Positions 1-7,708 of a DNA stretch of 12,850 bases are shown here, piece after piece. Below the pieces are notes generated by a model. The model saw only the letters and a program-made list of their open reading frames with translations. It did no database searches and was not told where the DNA came from. Within the stretch, counting starts at the first letter, position 1; every line of letters begins with the position of its first letter. The stretch is taken from NCBI GenBank assembly GCA_964540445.1, contig CAZIMF010000024.1, forward strand, positions 1 to 12,850. The letters run 5' to 3'. Position numbers and translations under genes: made by a program. The DNA comes from JALQXV01 sp964540445 (GTDB lineage: Bacteria > Patescibacteriota > Saccharimonadia > Saccharimonadales > 2-12-FULL-41-12).

Positions 1-336
1 GCCATCGATAAAGACCGCCTTAGCTTAAGCCTCAAGCAAATGCAGCAGGATCCCTGGCTCGAAGAAGTTAAAGCTTTCAAAAAAGGCGAAACCGTCGAGG
101 GTAAAGTTACTCGAATTACACCGTTTGGAGCTTTTGTACAGCTAAGCTCAGCTGTCGAAGCTCTAGTCCACGTCTCAGAAATGGGCAACGACGATTCAAT
201 TAACCCCGAAGAAGTCTTTAAGCTCAACGAAAAGAAGCAATTTAAGGTTATCGACATCGATACCGAAGCACGTAAAATTGCCCTGAGCCTTAAAGAAGCC
301 AAAAAAGAGACTAAAAAAGAAGCTAAAGCTAAGTAA
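1..336 (+). CDS. rpsA: 30S ribosomal protein S1, C-terminal part (5' end outside window)
   Basis: The reading frame is open to the left edge, so this is the last 111 codons of a longer gene; the Met at position 40 is internal. The first residues (RLSLSLKQ, then DPW) are the usual end of one S1 repeat and linker. They are followed by one complete S1 RNA-binding domain, about nt 85-300, with GKVTRITPFGAFVQL and LVHVSEM, the hallmark beta-barrel segments of the OB fold. The protein ends in a Lys/Glu-rich tail (KEAKKETKKEAKAK). Ribosomal S1 binds mRNA on the small subunit during initiation. Other proteins with S1 repeats exist, but the repeat-DPW-repeat layout fits S1 best. The next gene is infB, 57 nt downstream, so the two may be co-transcribed; no terminator is seen between them. 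Confidence 0.85.
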   Translation, partial: AIDKDRLSLSLKQMQQDPWLEEVKAFKKGETVEGKVTRITPFGAFVQLSSAVEALVHVSEMGNDDSINPEEVFKLNEKKQFKVIDIDTEARKIALSLKEAKKETKKEAKAK

Positions 337-380
337 GCTACATAGATATCAGCAATGTAACCCGAATTTTATATTCAGAA

Positions 381-385
381 AGGAG
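381..385 (+). promoter_or_regulatory. Shine-Dalgarno of infB
   Basis: AGGAG lies 8 nt before the infB ATG at 394. It is the clearest ribosome-binding site in the window and fixes the infB start. Confidence 0.8.
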
Positions 386-393
386 CGCCCATT

Positions 394-2157
394 ATGGCTC
401 GAACAATCGAAATTGAAGATGGCATCACAGTAGGCGCTCTCGCTGAAGAGTTGCAACTGCCTGTTACCGGTCTTATAGCCGAACTCATGAAAAATGGCGT
501 GTTAGCCACTGTTAACGAACGACTCGATTTTGACACCGCCCAGATTATTGTCGGCGAGCTCGATTTAGATGTTGAACTTGAACGTAAAAAAGTCGAATCA
601 ACCATTGGCCGTCGCAAGCAAGATCGGGTAAGCACCGAAGGTGGCGAAACACGTCCACCGGTGGTAGCGGTCATGGGCCACGTCGATCACGGCAAAACTT
701 CATTACTTGATGCCATCTCGGGCTCTAAAGTAGCCAGCGGCGAAGCTGGTGGTATTACTCAACACATCACCGCTTACCAGGTAGAGCACGGCGGCCGTGC
801 CGTTACATTTCTTGATACTCCCGGGCACGAAGCGTTCGCTGCCATCCGCGAGCATGGCGCCCATTTAACCGATGTAGTCATTATTGTTGTTGCCGCCGAC
901 GACGGTATTAAACCCCAAACGCTCGAAGCAATCCGCTTTGCCCGCAAAGCCGATGTTAAGATCATCGTTGCCATCAACAAAATGGATAAAGAAGGTGCCA
1001 ATGCCGATAAGGTAAAGCAACAGTTATCAGAGCAAGAATTACTCATCGAAGAGTGGGGCGGCGACATTATCGCCGTTGAAGTATCCGCTAAAACCAAACA
1101 AAATATCGATAAACTACTCGACATGGTTCTGTTGGTAGCAGACGTCGAAGACCTACGTGCCGAGACCAAAGGTCCAGCCAGCGGTCTTATTATAGAAGCG
1201 CACATGGAAACAGGGCGTGGCCCCGTGGCAGTGGCGTTAGTAGAAGCAGGCATCCTTAAGAAAGGTGACTTTGTTGTGGCCGGGACTACCTATGCCAAAG
1301 TCCGTAACCTCGAAAGTACCAACTCCAAACTACTTACCAGCGCTGGTCCTTCCACCCCAGCAATCCTAACCGGTTTTAAGTCGTTACCAGAGTTTGGCGA
1401 TGAATTTAGCGTAGTAAAAAGTGAAAAAGATGCTCGTAATCTAGCCAACGAACACGCAGTAGCACGTGCCCAGGCAACCGCCAGCTCCGACATGAGTGGC
1501 AGCGAGCTAATTCGTATCATCAACCGAGCCAATAAAGTAAATGAATTAAATATTATTGTTAAAGCCGACGTACAAGGCTCACTAACCTCTGTAATCGACA
1601 GTCTTAAAACACTCGATACCGACGAAGTAGCTATTCGTATCGTAGGTTCAGGCGTGGGTGTAATTACCGAAAAAGATGTTCATTTAGCCGCTACCAGCAA
1701 TACAATTATCTACGGATTCAATGTGCAGGCACCAAGCAGTATTAAACAATTAGCTAACAGAGATCGCGTATCAATACGTGTCTTTAATATCATATATGAG
1801 TTAATTGATGATGCTCGCGCTGAATTAACTAAACTTCTACCACCCGAAATTATCCGAACCGATCTCGGCCGCTTGCAAGTTAAAGGTATCTTTAAGATCA
1901 CTAAAACAGAGGTAATCTGTGGTGGTGAAGTTACTAAAGGTAAATTAACTGCACCGGCACTAGCCAGTGTTGTTCGCGGTGACGAAACAATTGCCGAAGT
2001 CCAGGTTACTGGGCTAAAACGCGGCCCGCAAGAAGCCAAAGAAGTTTTCGAAGGCGAAATGTGCGGTGTTAGCTTTAAGTCACAGTCCCGCGTTGATCTG
2101 CAAGAAAACGACCGGCTCGAATTTTACACCCAAGAAACAGTAGCTCGTACGCTATAA
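394..2157 (+). CDS. infB: Translation initiation factor IF-2 (short form)
   Basis: IF-2 is the GTPase that brings fMet-tRNA to the 30S subunit and promotes 50S joining. A single IF2_N-type domain occupies about residues 3-52. A short linker leads into the G domain, with P-loop GHVDHGKT (95-102), switch motif GGITQH (119-124), DTPGHEAF (141-148), NKMD (195-198) and SAK (231-233). Beta-barrel domain II follows (about 255-345), then the IF2-specific domain (about 375-480) and the C-terminal fMet-tRNA-binding barrel ending at 587. All GTPase motifs are intact. The protein is much shorter than the E. coli (890 aa) or B. subtilis (716 aa) forms because the long charged N-terminal extension is missing; the core is complete. 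It follows rpsA directly. The usual partners nusA (upstream) and rbfA (downstream) are not adjacent. The start is supported by AGGAG at 381-385. Confidence 0.97.
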   Translation: MARTIEIEDGITVGALAEELQLPVTGLIAELMKNGVLATVNERLDFDTAQIIVGELDLDVELERKKVESTIGRRKQDRVSTEGGETRPPVVAVMGHVDHGKTSLLDAISGSKVASGEAGGITQHITAYQVEHGGRAVTFLDTPGHEAFAAIREHGAHLTDVVIIVVAADDGIKPQTLEAIRFARKADVKIIVAINKMDKEGANADKVKQQLSEQELLIEEWGGDIIAVEVSAKTKQNIDKLLDMVLLVADVEDLRAETKGPASGLIIEAHMETGRGPVAVALVEAGILKKGDFVVAGTTYAKVRNLESTNSKLLTSAGPSTPAILTGFKSLPEFGDEFSVVKSEKDARNLANEHAVARAQATASSDMSGSELIRIINRANKVNELNIIVKADVQGSLTSVIDSLKTLDTDEVAIRIVGSGVGVITEKDVHLAATSNTIIYGFNVQAPSSIKQLANRDRVSIRVFNIIYELIDDARAELTKLLPPEIIRTDLGRLQVKGIFKITKTEVICGGEVTKGKLTAPALASVVRGDETIAEVQVTGLKRGPQEAKEVFEGEMCGVSFKSQSRVDLQENDRLEFYTQETVARTL

Positions 2158-2174
2158 ATTCATAACCATATATT

Positions 2175-3752
2175 ATGAGTAACCCAAACAGCATCCGATT
2201 TTTCGCCGAAGACGACGAAGATAATAAAAGTGCCGTACCGCAAACTCCAAAACGGCCAACAAAGCCGCTTAAGGTAAACGACAATCTTATCAATTTTTCA
2301 CTAAATCGTCGAAGCGAGGAGCAGGCGCAGCGCGCCTATGAGGAGAATAAGCACGCAACAAAAGATGAAGAATCCAAAGAATCCACAACGAGTTCAACGA
2401 CTACTCCTAAGAGAAAGCAGGTCGGCCGTTCACTTCGGGGCTTGTTAACTCGGGCTGATGCAAAAGATACTTACCCCGTACAAACAACAGAAACTAACGA
2501 ACCGAGCGCGCCCACTGTCGACCAGATCAATCATCCGGAGGGGGCCTTACCAGACTCGGAAGCAGAAGTTGACGAGCTCGATGGACCGGCTGATTTTGAG
2601 CTGGATCCGACATTGGCCTTAGATACGAATGACGTAGGCACAGATGTAGAAGCCGATCAGACTCCAATGCATGCACCAAACCAACCGTTTGCTGGCATTG
2701 CTGCAAACATGCCGCCGTCAAAAGTTGCGGCAGTACCCACGGCTACTACTATGGCACCAAACACCCCCAATGCACCGCCAGCTCCGCCAAGCCCACCACG
2801 CCCGCCGGGAGCTACAAACTTTGGAGGCGCACCGGGTGGGGGAGGCAATCTTCCCCCCACACCAGTCATGGCTCACGCCGCCAATAGTGGGCCGGCTAAC
2901 CCGATTCCTATAACTCCGAACCAAGCACCAGTTATTGTTGAGCGTCATAATAACTCCGGTCCAGCATGGTTAGCCTTTTTGGGCGCCACCTATTTTCGCA
3001 GACGAGGCGAACGCCGTATTAACCGCAAAATTGATAAGACAAACGACAATTTAAAACAAACCCAAATTGAACTTAGCGCCGAAAAGCGAGCCCGACAAGC
3101 TCATCAGCACAAACATCCTCCGATCCCGGCTCAAAACAGGTACGGCGCTCCTTCTGCTCCAGCCACGGCGTCAACTAATCGTGTCGAAGGGCCTCCAGTT
3201 TATCAGGCTGAGCAACACCCTGGCGGCAGTATTGCTCAATTAAACAGCTACCCTACCGAGAGCAGCCCCGCTGGAACAGGCACCGTACCAATCAAGGCAG
3301 CCGAAATTTTTGCAGCCTCACCACTGGCAAAAGAAATTCTTGAACGGGAAGTTGCCCAAACAACGAAAACCAATCAAGCAGAACAGGCAAAGGCAGTCGA
3401 ACGGCAAGTATCGCAAGTCCAAGCAAAAACAGAGAAACAAACCGAAAAAATAGTGCAGGAAACAGTCAAAGAAGCAGGCTTCGACAGTCGTCACGAAGTA
3501 AAAGATGCAGCGGCTAAGTTACGAGCTATCCCCAATACCCCTAATGCCTCTGGCTTTAACCCCGGGGGACCTATGCTTTCTCCAGCCCATGCCGTCTCGT
3601 CTGCACCTCGCCCGCAACCCAGCTCGGTTCCCGAGCCATCAGTTCAGCTAGCTGCTCATCAGCAAAAACTATACAAACAGTCACTGCAAGCCGGTGCTGC
3701 CGTCGGAATAAGCGTAATTGTACTCGGGTTAATTGCGTACCTTGTCTTCTAG
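2175..3752 (+). CDS. Unrecognised proline-rich, predicted tail-anchored membrane protein
   Basis: No family was recognised. The 525-residue protein has a charged, low-complexity N-terminal region (about 1-150) and a Pro/Ala/Gly-rich stretch (about 150-255, including PPAPPSPPRPPG and a GGGG run). A short hydrophobic patch follows (GPAWLAFLGATYF, 262-274), then a basic, helix-prone segment (RRRGERRINRKIDK onward, to about 312). A second helical, Gln/Glu/Lys-rich segment spans about 374-438. A hydrophobic helix at 506-525 runs to the last residue. There is no signal peptide, so the visible topology is a cytoplasmic body anchored by its C-terminus. It starts 17 nt after infB and has no Shine-Dalgarno, so it is probably read with infB. 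Long disorder and coiled-coil segments suggest a scaffold or spacer role, but that is inference. Confidence 0.8.
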   Translation: MSNPNSIRFFAEDDEDNKSAVPQTPKRPTKPLKVNDNLINFSLNRRSEEQAQRAYEENKHATKDEESKESTTSSTTTPKRKQVGRSLRGLLTRADAKDTYPVQTTETNEPSAPTVDQINHPEGALPDSEAEVDELDGPADFELDPTLALDTNDVGTDVEADQTPMHAPNQPFAGIAANMPPSKVAAVPTATTMAPNTPNAPPAPPSPPRPPGATNFGGAPGGGGNLPPTPVMAHAANSGPANPIPITPNQAPVIVERHNNSGPAWLAFLGATYFRRRGERRINRKIDKTNDNLKQTQIELSAEKRARQAHQHKHPPIPAQNRYGAPSAPATASTNRVEGPPVYQAEQHPGGSIAQLNSYPTESSPAGTGTVPIKAAEIFAASPLAKEILEREVAQTTKTNQAEQAKAVERQVSQVQAKTEKQTEKIVQETVKEAGFDSRHEVKDAAAKLRAIPNTPNASGFNPGGPMLSPAHAVSSAPRPQPSSVPEPSVQLAAHQQKLYKQSLQAGAAVGISVIVLGLIAYLVF

Positions 3753-3797
3753 TAACCGTAAACAGTTGCTATAAGCGTTAAAATATAGAATAGCTTA

Positions 3798-3838
3798 TTG
3801 ACTTTTTAAACTTATTATGCTAAAATTGTAACTATAAT
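3798..3838 (+). promoter_or_regulatory. Strong promoter with two candidate -10 elements
   Basis: TTGACT at 3798-3803, a 17-nt spacer and TAAAAT at 3821-3826 form a near-consensus housekeeping promoter. The TGC at 3818-3820 makes an extended -10. A second, perfect TATAAT lies at 3833-3838, but its matching -35 region is poor. Transcription would begin about 60-75 nt before the ATG at 3906, giving a leader with only a weak purine-rich stretch (GAAAGAAG, 3891-3898) near the start codon. The surrounding DNA is very AT-rich. Confidence 0.7.
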
Positions 3839-3905
3839 CAAACAAAAAGCAAACAGCGCAAACTAGTAAATAATTAGCGGAGCGCCCACCGAAAGAAGCA
3901 ACACT

Positions 3906-5786
3906 ATGACCGAAGCAACAAGAAACCAACCACAATTACCAAGCTATGAGCTCCGCGAGCACGAGTCTGGTATTATTCTTGCTGAATCACGAGCTGCTGC
4001 TGAACACCCGCACCCGGTAGAAAATGCCTTTGGCGAACAATCTAGCCCAGTTGTTGATGGCGAAGCCGTTCCCAGCCCTACCGCCGAACCATCAACTGAA
4101 CCATTAACTCAAAATGGCAATGGACACCAACGTCCCGGTACCTTTGAGCAGCCAGAGCACCTATTACTTACCGCCGGAGAAAATTCTTCAACCTCTACCG
4201 AACTAACGATACTTCCTAAACAGCCTGAACCAGCACCTAAAAAAACTTACGGCTATACTACAGACACTAGAAAAGCTCGCAATGCACGTACAGCCAACCA
4301 GGCCCAAGCTAGTAAAGTCGAGCCTACACCAACAGATGAACCCGAACAATTATGGTTTACGTCGGCAAAGCCAGATCTTACAGCAGCAGATGCTGAACTT
4401 GCAAACAAACCACCATACCAAAAAGATCGAGTTAATCTTGAAGTTGCTCAAAGCAGGTACGATGAAACTAGTACTATAGAGGTGTTAAGCGACGAGAGAC
4501 GACAATTGTTTGCCGTCTTTGAGAGTGATGCACAAACTGATGCTAAGCTTCATACCCAGACTGTCTCAGATGCAGTACAAGAACTTTTTGCGAAATACGA
4601 CGATCTTACCTTTAAGAATCCCCAAGATGCATTACTCGCTATGTATACCGTTTTCCAGGGAGTGCCTGATGCTGCGCATGCCCTAAACCCCAAGTTAAGT
4701 GAAAGCGACGACACTGTCGAAGGTACAATCGTTAATCTCCAGCAGATTAACGGTAAGATGTACGCAATTATAGGTAGCACCGACGGAAGTCGTGCATACG
4801 TCGATAGCGACGGAGATGACACTATAAAACGATTAGCCGCAAGCGACACCGCCGAACTGGACGGCTACTTCTTTGAGGCAGTAGAAGTGTACCCAGACGA
4901 TCGACTTATTATCTGCTCACGAGACGTTACCGACAACAAAAACTTCATGCGACGCGCCTTAGACGAAGACATGCCTTTGAAGTCAGCTAACTATCTAGCA
5001 CAGCTAAGTGATAGAAAGAAAGATCATGCAGTATTGGCAATTGATGTTGATCCAACTCCTGAAGAAGATTACGTAACCACTGAAGATGAGGCAGCAACTC
5101 AACAAATGAACGTGCAGTCTGCAGCAACCGCCGATTCTGAACCAGCTCTCCCAGAACGTCGTACTTTACGCAAGAAAGCATTAAACATGGTTGCTCGCGC
5201 AGCACAACTCACCGGAAATATTATGAGTGGGAATGCGTCATTCCGCAGCAACCAAGGTGCTCAAAACAAAAATAAAAGAGCCCAGATTATGACTGCCATG
5301 GGCATAGGCGTTGCAGCTGTCGCCGCTGTGGTTATTGGCAAAAAATTCCATATAATGGATGAGCTTAATCAGTTAGGCTATGGTGGCGGTTCTGGCAATA
5401 CATTTAATCAAGTACCCGACGATGTTGTACGTGGTAGTATCGAAAAAGCTTCAAAGGCGGCTGCCTCTGGTGTACCAACCCCAGGCGGCGGTTCGGGGAG
5501 TGGTGCAGGAGCAGCTGTTGAAACGTGGAAAGACGCCGTTCGCCCCGGTGACGGCATTACTCAATCATTCTTAGATTATGCGCACAGCCACGGCTCAAAC
5601 ATCTCACCCGAGCGTGCCTTTCAGGTATTCAATGACGCACGAGAAGCAGGCTTAATTAATGAGGATAATATTAGCAATATTTCTCAACAGGCAGTTCAGG
5701 GCGGGTTTGGATTTGATGGTAGTGGTAGCACTACGTTCTCACATGACATGATTGAATTCCTTGATAAGGAACTCAAAACTAAGTAA
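3906..5786 (+). CDS. Single-span membrane protein with degenerate PP2C-like cytoplasmic domain
   Basis: The 626-residue protein starts with a disordered acidic region (about 1-165). Residues about 170-381 follow the order of a PP2C (PPM) phosphatase: KDRVNLEVA (173-181), LFAVFESDAQ (201-210) where active enzymes have a VxDGxGG motif, GKMYAIIGSTDGSRAYV (283-299) matching the GDSRAY strand, DRLIICSRDVTD (332-343) matching the CSDG strand, and KKDHAVLAIDV (371-381) matching the final DD/DN-T strand. The metal-binding Asp-Gly positions are altered (ESD, SRD), so it is probably not an active phosphatase. A basic linker (RRTLRKK) precedes one transmembrane helix (461-478), followed by a Gly-rich outer region and a C-terminal segment containing VRPGDGITQ (545-553), faintly like the start of a LysM domain. 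The family assignment is by eye and tentative; the membrane topology (N-terminus inside) is well supported. It has its own promoter at 3798-3838. Confidence 0.75.
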   Translation: MTEATRNQPQLPSYELREHESGIILAESRAAAEHPHPVENAFGEQSSPVVDGEAVPSPTAEPSTEPLTQNGNGHQRPGTFEQPEHLLLTAGENSSTSTELTILPKQPEPAPKKTYGYTTDTRKARNARTANQAQASKVEPTPTDEPEQLWFTSAKPDLTAADAELANKPPYQKDRVNLEVAQSRYDETSTIEVLSDERRQLFAVFESDAQTDAKLHTQTVSDAVQELFAKYDDLTFKNPQDALLAMYTVFQGVPDAAHALNPKLSESDDTVEGTIVNLQQINGKMYAIIGSTDGSRAYVDSDGDDTIKRLAASDTAELDGYFFEAVEVYPDDRLIICSRDVTDNKNFMRRALDEDMPLKSANYLAQLSDRKKDHAVLAIDVDPTPEEDYVTTEDEAATQQMNVQSAATADSEPALPERRTLRKKALNMVARAAQLTGNIMSGNASFRSNQGAQNKNKRAQIMTAMGIGVAAVAAVVIGKKFHIMDELNQLGYGGGSGNTFNQVPDDVVRGSIEKASKAAASGVPTPGGGSGSGAGAAVETWKDAVRPGDGITQSFLDYAHSHGSNISPERAFQVFNDAREAGLINEDNISNISQQAVQGGFGFDGSGSTTFSHDMIEFLDKELKTK

Positions 5787-5795
5787 CAACTGGTG

Positions 5796-5801
5796 TATAA
5801 T
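5796..5801 (+). promoter_or_regulatory. Candidate -10 element for the DUF5663-like gene
   Basis: A perfect TATAAT lies in the 47-nt gap before the gene at 5834, just after the upstream stop codon. The expected -35 position has no good match, so its strength is uncertain. It would give a leader of about 25 nt carrying AAAAGG (5815-5820) about 13 nt before the ATG, a weak and distant Shine-Dalgarno. Confidence 0.4.
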
Positions 5802-5833
5802 AAAAACTAAGTAAAAAAGGTACTCATAACATT

Positions 5834-6154
5834 ATGTTTCAAATCGACGATAAATTTCTAGAAAGCCTCGGACTCGGCGCTTTACCTCAAGACGAAAAAG
5901 ACAAGATGAAAGCGCACATTTATGAGACACTCGAAATGCGTGTTGGTATGACCTTGGCCAGTAACATGACCGAAGCTCAACTTGATGAGTTTGAAGATCT
6001 TATGAACAAGAACGACGAAGAAGGCGCACTAAAATGGCTCGAAACTAACTTTCCAAATTACCGTGATGTAGTTGCCAGCGAACTCGAAAAGCTTAAGGCC
6101 GAAGTGGCTGCCAGTGCTCCTGAAATTGTCGCTGCCTCAACCCAGCAACAGTAA
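5834..6154 (+). CDS. DUF5663-like small acidic protein
   Basis: This is a 106-residue, mostly helical, acidic protein. It begins MFQIDDKFLESLGLGALP, followed by a charged helix (EEKDK-type, then IYETLEMRVGMTLA), an MTEAQLDEFEDLM helix and a WLETNFPNYRDVV segment. The tail is Ala/Gln-rich. This pattern of start, LGLGALP turn and E/D-rich helices matches my memory of the DUF5663 family, found largely in Patescibacteria, whose function is not known. There is no signal peptide or membrane segment, so it should be cytoplasmic. It lies after the PP2C-like membrane protein gene and is followed by the terminator at 6186-6215. Its 3' end lies 13 nt from the convergent fmt stop. Confidence 0.8.
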   Translation: MFQIDDKFLESLGLGALPQDEKDKMKAHIYETLEMRVGMTLASNMTEAQLDEFEDLMNKNDEEGALKWLETNFPNYRDVVASELEKLKAEVAASAPEIVAASTQQQ

Positions 6155-6167
6155 TCAGTTGTTATTC

Positions 6168-7088
6168 CTACAACGCGTATCCTGCAAGAAATGCCTCAAT
6201 CGGCATTTCTTTTTTATTAACAGGCTGAACTTGCTTGATAGACAACGCGTCTACGCCGCACGTTACAATGAGTTCCTTTTTAGTCACGCTGTAATCACTT
6301 GATGTATCCGGTGTTGAAACAACATCGGCCTGTGTAACGATAAACCGCTGCTTACCAAGCGTAGCAGTGCTTTTGGGCCACGTATGAAAGGCACGGATCT
6401 CCCGCTCTAGTACCTCGGCTGGCTTGTTCCAGTCTAGTTGGCCGCTCGACTTTTGGAGTAGTGAATCATAGGTTGCTGCTGTTTCGTCTTGAGGGGTGGC
6501 CTGTAGGGTGCCTGTCAGGATCTGGGGTAAATATTGAACAATCATTTTTGAACCAATTTCTGACAGCGTGTCAGCTAACTCCTGCTTGCTGATTTTGCTG
6601 GGTACAGAAAATGTCCGCTGGGCATAAACTGGGCCGGCATCCATTTTGCGGGCAAGTTGCATAATCGACACGCCGGTCTCGGTTTCTCCGTTCAAAATAA
6701 CACTTTCAATGGGCGTGGGACCACGGTGTTTTGGAAGCAACGAAGGGTGAACATTGATGATACCATGCGGGAATAAGTCAATCGTTGCCTGAGGAATAAT
6801 TTTGCCAAAGGCCACCAGCACACCAACGGTGGCCTTAAGCTCGGTCAGCTGATTTGTTATATCGGCTAGTTTAGCGGGGTAGAGCAAAGGGATGTTCTTT
6901 TCTTTAGCTAGTTCGATAATCTCTACAGTACGTTTGTTGCGGGAGGTTGCGGCAGTATCATGCAGAACGACGGCAGCTATATCGTAGCCGGCGTCCAGTA
7001 GAGCGCGGAAAGTTGGCAAGGAGGTGGTGACGCCGGTGGCCAGGCGTTCGTTACCAAAGAATACGATTGTTGGCGATTGCTTCGTCAT
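6168..7088 (-). CDS. fmt: Methionyl-tRNA formyltransferase
   Basis: The enzyme transfers a formyl group from 10-formyl-tetrahydrofolate to initiator Met-tRNA. The N-terminal Rossmann-type domain starts with TIVFFGNERLA, where other family members often have FFGTPxFA. The catalytic triad is Asn112, His114 and Asp150, in INVHPSLLPKHRG and KMDAGPVYAQ. The C-terminal tRNA-binding domain runs from about 205, with TYDSLLQKSSGQLDW and a conserved ending KKEMPIEAFLAGY. At 306 aa it is close to the usual length (E. coli about 315). The ATG at 7088 lies inside def, giving a 38-nt overlap; no later start keeps the first beta strand. GGAG at 7099-7102, 10 nt upstream of that ATG, supports this start. It forms a unit with def, and its 3' end carries the convergent terminator. 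Confidence 0.96.
   Translation of the reverse strand: MTKQSPTIVFFGNERLATGVTTSLPTFRALLDAGYDIAAVVLHDTAATSRNKRTVEIIELAKEKNIPLLYPAKLADITNQLTELKATVGVLVAFGKIIPQATIDLFPHGIINVHPSLLPKHRGPTPIESVILNGETETGVSIMQLARKMDAGPVYAQRTFSVPSKISKQELADTLSEIGSKMIVQYLPQILTGTLQATPQDETAATYDSLLQKSSGQLDWNKPAEVLEREIRAFHTWPKSTATLGKQRFIVTQADVVSTPDTSSDYSVTKKELIVTCGVDALSIKQVQPVNKKEMPIEAFLAGYAL
6186..6215 (+). terminator. Rho-independent terminator after the DUF5663-like gene
   Basis: A perfect 10-bp stem (AAGAAATGCC at 6186-6195 with GGCATTTCTT at 6202-6211) closes a 6-nt loop, and the T run reaches 6215. It works only for + transcription, since the minus side has no T run. It lies wholly inside the convergent fmt gene, in the codons for the conserved C-terminal segment KKEMPIEAFL. 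Confidence 0.85.
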
Positions 7089-7623
7089 AGTCTAGTTTCT
7101 CCAGCTCGCCCTTTTCGGTGAGCTTATAAAAGGCCTCTTTATTATCTTTGATATGGTCGATAAAGACTATGCCGTTGGTGTGGTCTATTTCGTGCTGAAA
7201 AACACGAGCTAAGAAGCCAGTGGCCTTAATTCGTACCACCTTACCGTCTAGGCCGAGGGCTTTGATCCGAACTTTGGTATGGCGGGGGACTTTGCCATAA
7301 ATATCCTGGATGCTTAAACAACCCTCATAATCTTCCTCAATCTCTCCTTCGTATTTGGTAATTTCCGGGTTAATAAAAATTCGAAAATTGCGATCTTTTT
7401 TGTCGTCAAAGTTGTTGCGGATAATAACAATGCGTCGCAAATCATTAATCTGGACGGCTGCCAGTGCTACCCCTACTTCATGCGCCCGGCTGTCTTCCCA
7501 GTCAAGCGTGGCGGCTTTCATATCATCGATTAGCGCAGTAACATCCTTATCGATAAAGCCTACTTTAGTAGAGCGTTTGCGCAGGTTTTTTTCTGGCAAC
7601 GTAATAAGCGGTCGAAATTTCAT
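7051..7623 (-). CDS. def: Peptide deformylase
   Basis: This metalloenzyme removes the N-formyl group from new polypeptides. The three family motifs are present: GVALAAVQ (51-58), EGCLS (100-104, Cys102 a metal ligand) and HEIDH (144-148, His144 and His148 ligands, Glu145 catalytic). An insertion with many charged residues (NNFDDKKDRNF, 70-80) lies between motifs one and two. At 190 aa it is slightly longer than E. coli Def (169 aa). The start at 7623 gives the normal MKFRPLITLPEKNLRKRS opening. A -10-like TATACT lies 8 nt before this ATG, which predicts a leaderless message. fmt overlaps its 3' end by 38 nt, so the two are surely co-transcribed and their products act in sequence on the formyl group. 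Confidence 0.97.
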   Translation of the reverse strand: MKFRPLITLPEKNLRKRSTKVGFIDKDVTALIDDMKAATLDWEDSRAHEVGVALAAVQINDLRRIVIIRNNFDDKKDRNFRIFINPEITKYEGEIEEDYEGCLSIQDIYGKVPRHTKVRIKALGLDGKVVRIKATGFLARVFQHEIDHTNGIVFIDHIKDNKEAFYKLTEKGELEKLDYDEAIANNRILW

Positions 7624-7631
7624 ATCCTAAC

Positions 7632-7637
7632 AGTATA
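7632..7637 (-). promoter_or_regulatory. Candidate -10 element of def, 8 nt before ATG
   Basis: TATACT on the minus strand is separated from the def ATG by only 8 nt, so the predicted start site falls on or next to the start codon. No convincing -35 is seen at 16-18 nt. On its own this is weak; it gains weight because priA, rpsU and ftsA show the same arrangement. Confidence 0.4.
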
Positions 7638-7708
7638 CAGCAACTAGAAGTAGGCGCGTAGTTTGAGCTGCAATATATTCGTGGAGCTTGATTATCTACT
7701 TAATTTTG

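Noticed and set aside
382..391. GGAGCGCCCA shared by the infB leader and the leader at 3879-3888
   Set aside because: A 10-nt match; in infB it is the Shine-Dalgarno region, while in the second it is 17 nt or more from the ATG. Chance similarity is likely.
375..2039. Long minus-strand open frames opposite infB (375-674, 774-1253, 1290-1532, 1710-2039)
   Set aside because: They mirror infB codon structure, are Ser/Ala/Arg-rich without any family motif, and have no promoter or ribosome-binding site.
2169..2174. TATATT directly before the ATG at 2175
   Set aside because: It abuts the start codon, so a start site from it would fall inside the gene; co-transcription with infB is simpler.
6128..6149. 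Possible minus-strand terminator for fmt (7-bp stem with one G-U pair, 8-nt loop)
   Set aside because: The tail on the minus strand is only AATTT, too poor in U for a confident intrinsic terminator, and it lies in the DUF5663-like coding end.
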